A DNA stretch of 7,818 nt from an uncultured Clostridia bacterium (lineage in GTDB: Bacteria; Bacillota; Clostridia; Christensenellales; UBA1242). Both the position numbers and the translations under genes were made by a program. The notes under the pieces were generated by a model. That model did not search any database, was not told where the DNA came from, and was given only the letters and a program-made list of their open reading frames with translations. The stretch spans positions 1 through 7,818 of the forward strand of contig CAMOEU010000027.1 of the NCBI GenBank assembly GCA_946612575.1, given 5' to 3'. Below, one piece after another: positions 5,801-7,818 of this stretch (its first letter is position 1; each line of letters starts with the position of its first letter).

Positions 5801-6588
5801 TTCCTTCTCGTATGAACTTGGGACAAGTGCTTGAAGTTCACCTTGGACTTGTTGCTGGCTCACTTGGCTGGAAAGTTGCCACACCTTCATTTGATGGTGC
5901 TGATGCAGAAAAGATCCAAACACTTCTCAAAGAAAACAATTTCCCAGAAAATGGAAAGATTCAACTTTACGATGGTAGAACAGGCGAACCTTTTGAAAAC
6001 AAAACTACTGTCGGAATCAAATATATGCTTAAACTTAACCACATGGTTGACAGCAAGATTCATGCTCGTTCAATTGGACCTTACTCACTTATCACACAAC
6101 AACCACTTGGAGGAAAAGCTCTCTTTGGTGGACAAAGATTTGGTGAAATGGAAGTTTGGGCTTTGGAAGCTTATGGTGCTTCTCATGTGCTTCAAGAAAT
6201 GCTTACAGTTAAATCCGATGATGTTGTCGGCAGAGTTAAGACATTTGAAGCAATTGTGAAGGGTGAACCTATTGCAGAACCTGGAATCCCAGAAAGCTTC
6301 AAAGTTTTGGTTAAGGAATTGCAAGCTCTTGCTCTTGATGTTAAGATTTTGACTGAAAACGATGAAGAAATCGAATTGCCAGAACTTTCTCAAGACGAAC
6401 AAGACAAAGTTGGCATCGAAAATGATGTTGAAAAAGACCTTAAGAATGTCACAATCGACATTGATGATATGCTTGCTGATGATGACGGCAAGAGTGATGT
6501 TGAAAAGGAAATCGAAGAAGAAACTGCAACTCCTACAGGAATTGAAGATATCGACCTTTTCGATGACTTTGGAGATTTTGACGAATAA
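2884..6588 (+). CDS. rpoB: DNA-directed RNA polymerase subunit beta
   Basis: This is the beta subunit, which with beta' forms the catalytic cleft of RNA polymerase and is the rifampicin target; 1234 residues, full length for Bacillota. Landmarks in order: GVERVVVNQ (from residue 131, N-terminal protrusion); GRYNLNKKL (from 271); the rifampicin region (483-508) with SSQLSQLMDQ and KRRVSAVGPGG; CPIETPEGQAIGLV (to 547); ALMGANMQRQAVPL (from 656); GYNYEDAILINERL (from 779); the active-site segment GDKMSGRYGNKG with Lys935 and Lys943 (E. coli K1065 and K1073); VLNPLGVPSRMNLGQ; and GGQRFGEMEVWALEAYGA (from about 1082), which packs with beta'. Residues 1160-1234 form a very acidic tail (about 32 Asp/Glu of 75) ending DLFDDFGDFDE. 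Oddities: Gln501 at the E. coli H526 position, Leu489 at F514, and Tyr940 in place of the conserved His of GRHGNKG. It is the first gene of an rpoBC unit, preceded by a leader hairpin. Confidence 0.98.
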   Translation: MANFLKKQKFGKTERYTFAQLKDYIDIPSLLDIQRNSFKDFMENGIKDVLDEFSPIVDYSGKAKLYLLDPILDVKPKYDKKECKRRSATYSVPLNVKARFVVEETGQAVEDVVFLGDIPYMTDDCSFVFNGVERVVVNQIIKSPNYYLLKDKAHDMSTLRGQIIPKRGMYIEFEQGANELLKVVLDRRNKITLGLFLKCFGYTADEISKLFGGHRLIKNVLEKETQQTQEEALLEFARKTRPADVPSAETTRSYLNLWFFSDQWYNLSRVGRYNLNKKLSIEKRVLGHIISKDVISPDGELIAKAGTEATAEIAHKIKASGVNEVWIQLPDKEYLIRGNNRVRLSDVIPCNEKELGILEEVYYPVLADILKENKTKEKRLAAIKEHAKDLMITTLTMDDILASISMYLDCIEEICKTDKIEHLSNKRVATVGELLHDHFRSGVTKLVANVRETLQGKELSEVTPRQIVNPKAVNRALRDFIASSQLSQLMDQVNPLSGITQKRRVSAVGPGGIKKERADAEVRDIHYTNYGRICPIETPEGQAIGLVNTLTAYAKVDEYGFLQTPYRKVDKETGIVSDKCEYYMADIEDEAYIAQATEPLDEEGRFINKRVICRHKDYAIEVPAKQVDYVDVSPRQFISVATSLIPFVNSNEANRALMGANMQRQAVPLIKAEAPIVGTGMEATVAHDCGYTQLAKNDGVVSYVSADEVRVKTADGAEDIYTLIKFDKTNDETCFNQKPCVKKGEKVKKGEVIIDGYSTDNGELALGKNVLVGYMNWEGYNYEDAILINERLVKEDVYTSICLKVEELKCRTTKLGDEVITRDIPNLGEDALKNLDENGIVRVGAEVRAGDILVGKVTPKGETELSPEERLLRAIFGEKAREVRDTSLRVQHGKGGVVVDVQVFSRANKDELEPGVNELVKVTIAQKRKLSVGDKMSGRYGNKGCISIIMPEADMPFMANGRPLDIVLNPLGVPSRMNLGQVLEVHLGLVAGSLGWKVATPSFDGADAEKIQTLLKENNFPENGKIQLYDGRTGEPFENKTTVGIKYMLKLNHMVDSKIHARSIGPYSLITQQPLGGKALFGGQRFGEMEVWALEAYGASHVLQEMLTVKSDDVVGRVKTFEAIVKGEPIAEPGIPESFKVLVKELQALALDVKILTENDEEIELPELSQDEQDKVGIENDVEKDLKNVTIDIDDMLADDDGKSDVEKEIEEETATPTGIEDIDLFDDFGDFDE

Positions 6589-6622
6589 TTTAAACTAGAA
6601 TTTTTATATAGAAAGATATTTT

Positions 6623-6628
6623 AAGGGG
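6623..6628 (+). promoter_or_regulatory. rpoC ribosome binding site
   Basis: AAGGGG lies six bases before the ATG at 6635. It has one mismatch to the AAGGAG consensus, so it is weaker than the rpoB site. The 46-nt gap after the rpoB stop is AT-rich and holds no terminator hairpin or obvious promoter, so rpoC is read from the rpoB transcript. Confidence 0.7.
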
Positions 6629-6634
6629 AATATT

Positions 6635-7818
6635 ATGTTTGAACTTAACAACTTCGAAAAAATTAGAATAGGAATTGCTTCACCAGAGAAGATCAGAGAA
6701 TGGTCTCATGGTGAAGTGACAAAACCTGAAACTATCAACTACAGAACACAAAAACCAGAAAAAGATGGTCTTTTCTGTGAAAAGATTTTTGGACCTAAAA
6801 AAGACTGGGAATGTCACTGCGGAAAGTATAAGAGAATCCGTTATCGTGGTGTTGTGTGTGACAAGTGCGGTGTTGAAGTCACAAGATCAAAAGTAAGAAG
6901 AGAAAGAATGGGACATATCGAACTTGCTTGTCCTGTCACTCATCTTTGGTATTTTAGATCTGTTCCTTCAAGAATCGGAACATTGCTTGACTTGACTCCA
7001 AAAACTTTGGAACAAGTAGTTTATTATATCAATTATATTGTCACAGATCCAAAAAACACAGATTTGGAATATAAACAAATCTTAAACGATAAAGAATATC
7101 GTGATGCTGTTGAAAAATATGGATACAATGCTTTCGATGCAGGAATGGGTGCAGAGGCAATCAAAGTTTTGCTTTCTCATGTTAATCTTGACAAAGACAG
7201 TGAAGAACTTAAAGAAGAACTCAAAACTGCAAAAGGTCAAAGAAAAATCAAGGCTGCAAAGAAACTTGATGTTGTTGAAAGCTTCAGAAAGAGTGGAAAC
7301 AATCCTACATGGATGGTTTTGGATGTTATTCCAGTTATTCCACCAGATCTTAGACCTATGGTTCCACTTGATGGTGGTAGATATGCAACAAGTGACCTTA
7401 ATGACTTGTATAGAAGAGTTATCAACAGAAACAATCGTTTGAAGAAACTTATGGAACTTGGTGCTCCAGATGTTATTGTTAGAAACGAAAAGAGAATGCT
7501 TCAAGAAGCTGTTGACAACTTGATTGACAATGGTAAGAGAGGCAAACCTGTTCAAGGCTCAAAACAAAGAGATTTGAAATCACTCACTGCTATGCTTGGC
7601 GGTAAACAAGGTAGATTCAGACAAAACCTTCTTGGAAAGCGTGTTGACTACTCTGGACGTTCTGTTATTGTCGTTGGACCAGAACTTAAGATGTATCAAT
7701 GTGGTCTTCCAAAAGAAATGGCAATCGAACTTTTCAAACCTTTCATTATCAACAGACTTATTGATCTTAATGAATCAAACAACATTAAGAGCGCTAAACG
7801 TATGATTGAAAGAGAAAA
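6635..7818 (+). CDS. rpoC: DNA-directed RNA polymerase subunit beta', N-terminal part (3' end outside window)
   Basis: This is the beta' subunit, which completes the active site and clamp of RNA polymerase. The frame is open to the right edge: 394 full codons plus two bases, about one third of a normal RpoC. The N-terminus is textbook Bacillota: SHGEVTKPETINYRTQKPEKDG, then the zinc-binding clamp site with Cys60, Cys62, Cys75 and Cys78 (CHCGKYK ... CDKCG), then RRERMGHIELACPVTHLW. PLDGGRYATSDLNDLYRRVINRNNR (about 244-268) is the lid/rudder neighbourhood. KQGRFRQNLLGKRVDYSGRS (from 324) is the switch-2 segment. The catalytic NADFDGD loop that holds the magnesium ion should come soon after the window edge and is not seen. 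All expected zinc ligands are present and there is no frameshift. It lies 46 nt after rpoB with its own ribosome binding site. Confidence 0.98.
   Translation, partial: MFELNNFEKIRIGIASPEKIREWSHGEVTKPETINYRTQKPEKDGLFCEKIFGPKKDWECHCGKYKRIRYRGVVCDKCGVEVTRSKVRRERMGHIELACPVTHLWYFRSVPSRIGTLLDLTPKTLEQVVYYINYIVTDPKNTDLEYKQILNDKEYRDAVEKYGYNAFDAGMGAEAIKVLLSHVNLDKDSEELKEELKTAKGQRKIKAAKKLDVVESFRKSGNNPTWMVLDVIPVIPPDLRPMVPLDGGRYATSDLNDLYRRVINRNNRLKKLMELGAPDVIVRNEKRMLQEAVDNLIDNGKRGKPVQGSKQRDLKSLTAMLGGKQGRFRQNLLGKRVDYSGRSVIVVGPELKMYQCGLPKEMAIELFKPFIINRLIDLNESNNIKSAKRMIERE

Noticed and set aside
7082..7555. 157-codon open frame on the minus strand inside rpoC
   Set aside because: It lies fully opposite conserved rpoC codons and its translation shows no recognisable domain; it is a shadow of strong codon bias.
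2884..7818. Mollicute origin with TGA read as tryptophan, suggested by AT richness and the rifampicin-site change
   Set aside because: The tryptophans checked in rpoB and rpoC use TGG and the frames need no TGA read-through.

Overview
The window looks like chromosomal DNA from an AT-rich bacterium of the Bacillota (Firmicutes), possibly an uncultured Clostridia-like gut lineage. The phylum call rests on the RNA polymerase beta and beta' sequences, which follow the Bacillus/Clostridium pattern with a compact beta, no large proteobacterial-type insertions and a strongly acidic beta C-terminus. The lower-rank guess is inference only. Every tryptophan codon I checked in rpoB and rpoC is TGG and stops are TAA, so there is no sign of the mollicute code. 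All supported genes lie on the + strand.

Layout. (1) Positions 2-2605 hold the 3' part of a long gene for a repetitive, extracellular-looking protein with two blocks of GLUG-like (GG-hydrophobic-V-G ... N-G-x-I-x-N) beta-strand repeats. Its start is outside the window. (2) An intrinsic terminator begins inside its stop codon (2604-2633). (3) Positions 2634-2883 carry no convincing gene but dense regulatory structure: a weak upstream promoter candidate, an 8-bp palindrome with a TTCG loop, a good promoter (TTGACT-17-TAAACT with an extended -10), and a leader of about 110 nt that ends in a long hairpin with T-runs just before the rpoB ribosome binding site. (4) Positions 2884-6588 are a complete rpoB. 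(5) After a 46-nt gap comes the first 394 codons of rpoC, which runs off the right edge.

rpoB and rpoC encode the two large catalytic subunits of RNA polymerase and evidently form one transcription unit. Usually rpoBC follows rplKAJL. Here it follows a terminated surface-protein gene and has its own promoter, so it appears uncoupled from the L10/L12 genes.

The most interesting signals are: the terminator-like hairpin that all rpoBC transcription must cross, whose 3' arm can alternatively pair with the rpoB Shine-Dalgarno; a rifampicin pocket carrying natural Gln at the position of E. coli His526 plus other changes; a Tyr in place of the highly conserved His of the beta GRHGNKG motif; and a surface protein with no visible wall-anchoring C-terminus. 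No CRISPR array, tRNA, rRNA, insertion sequence or phage gene is visible.
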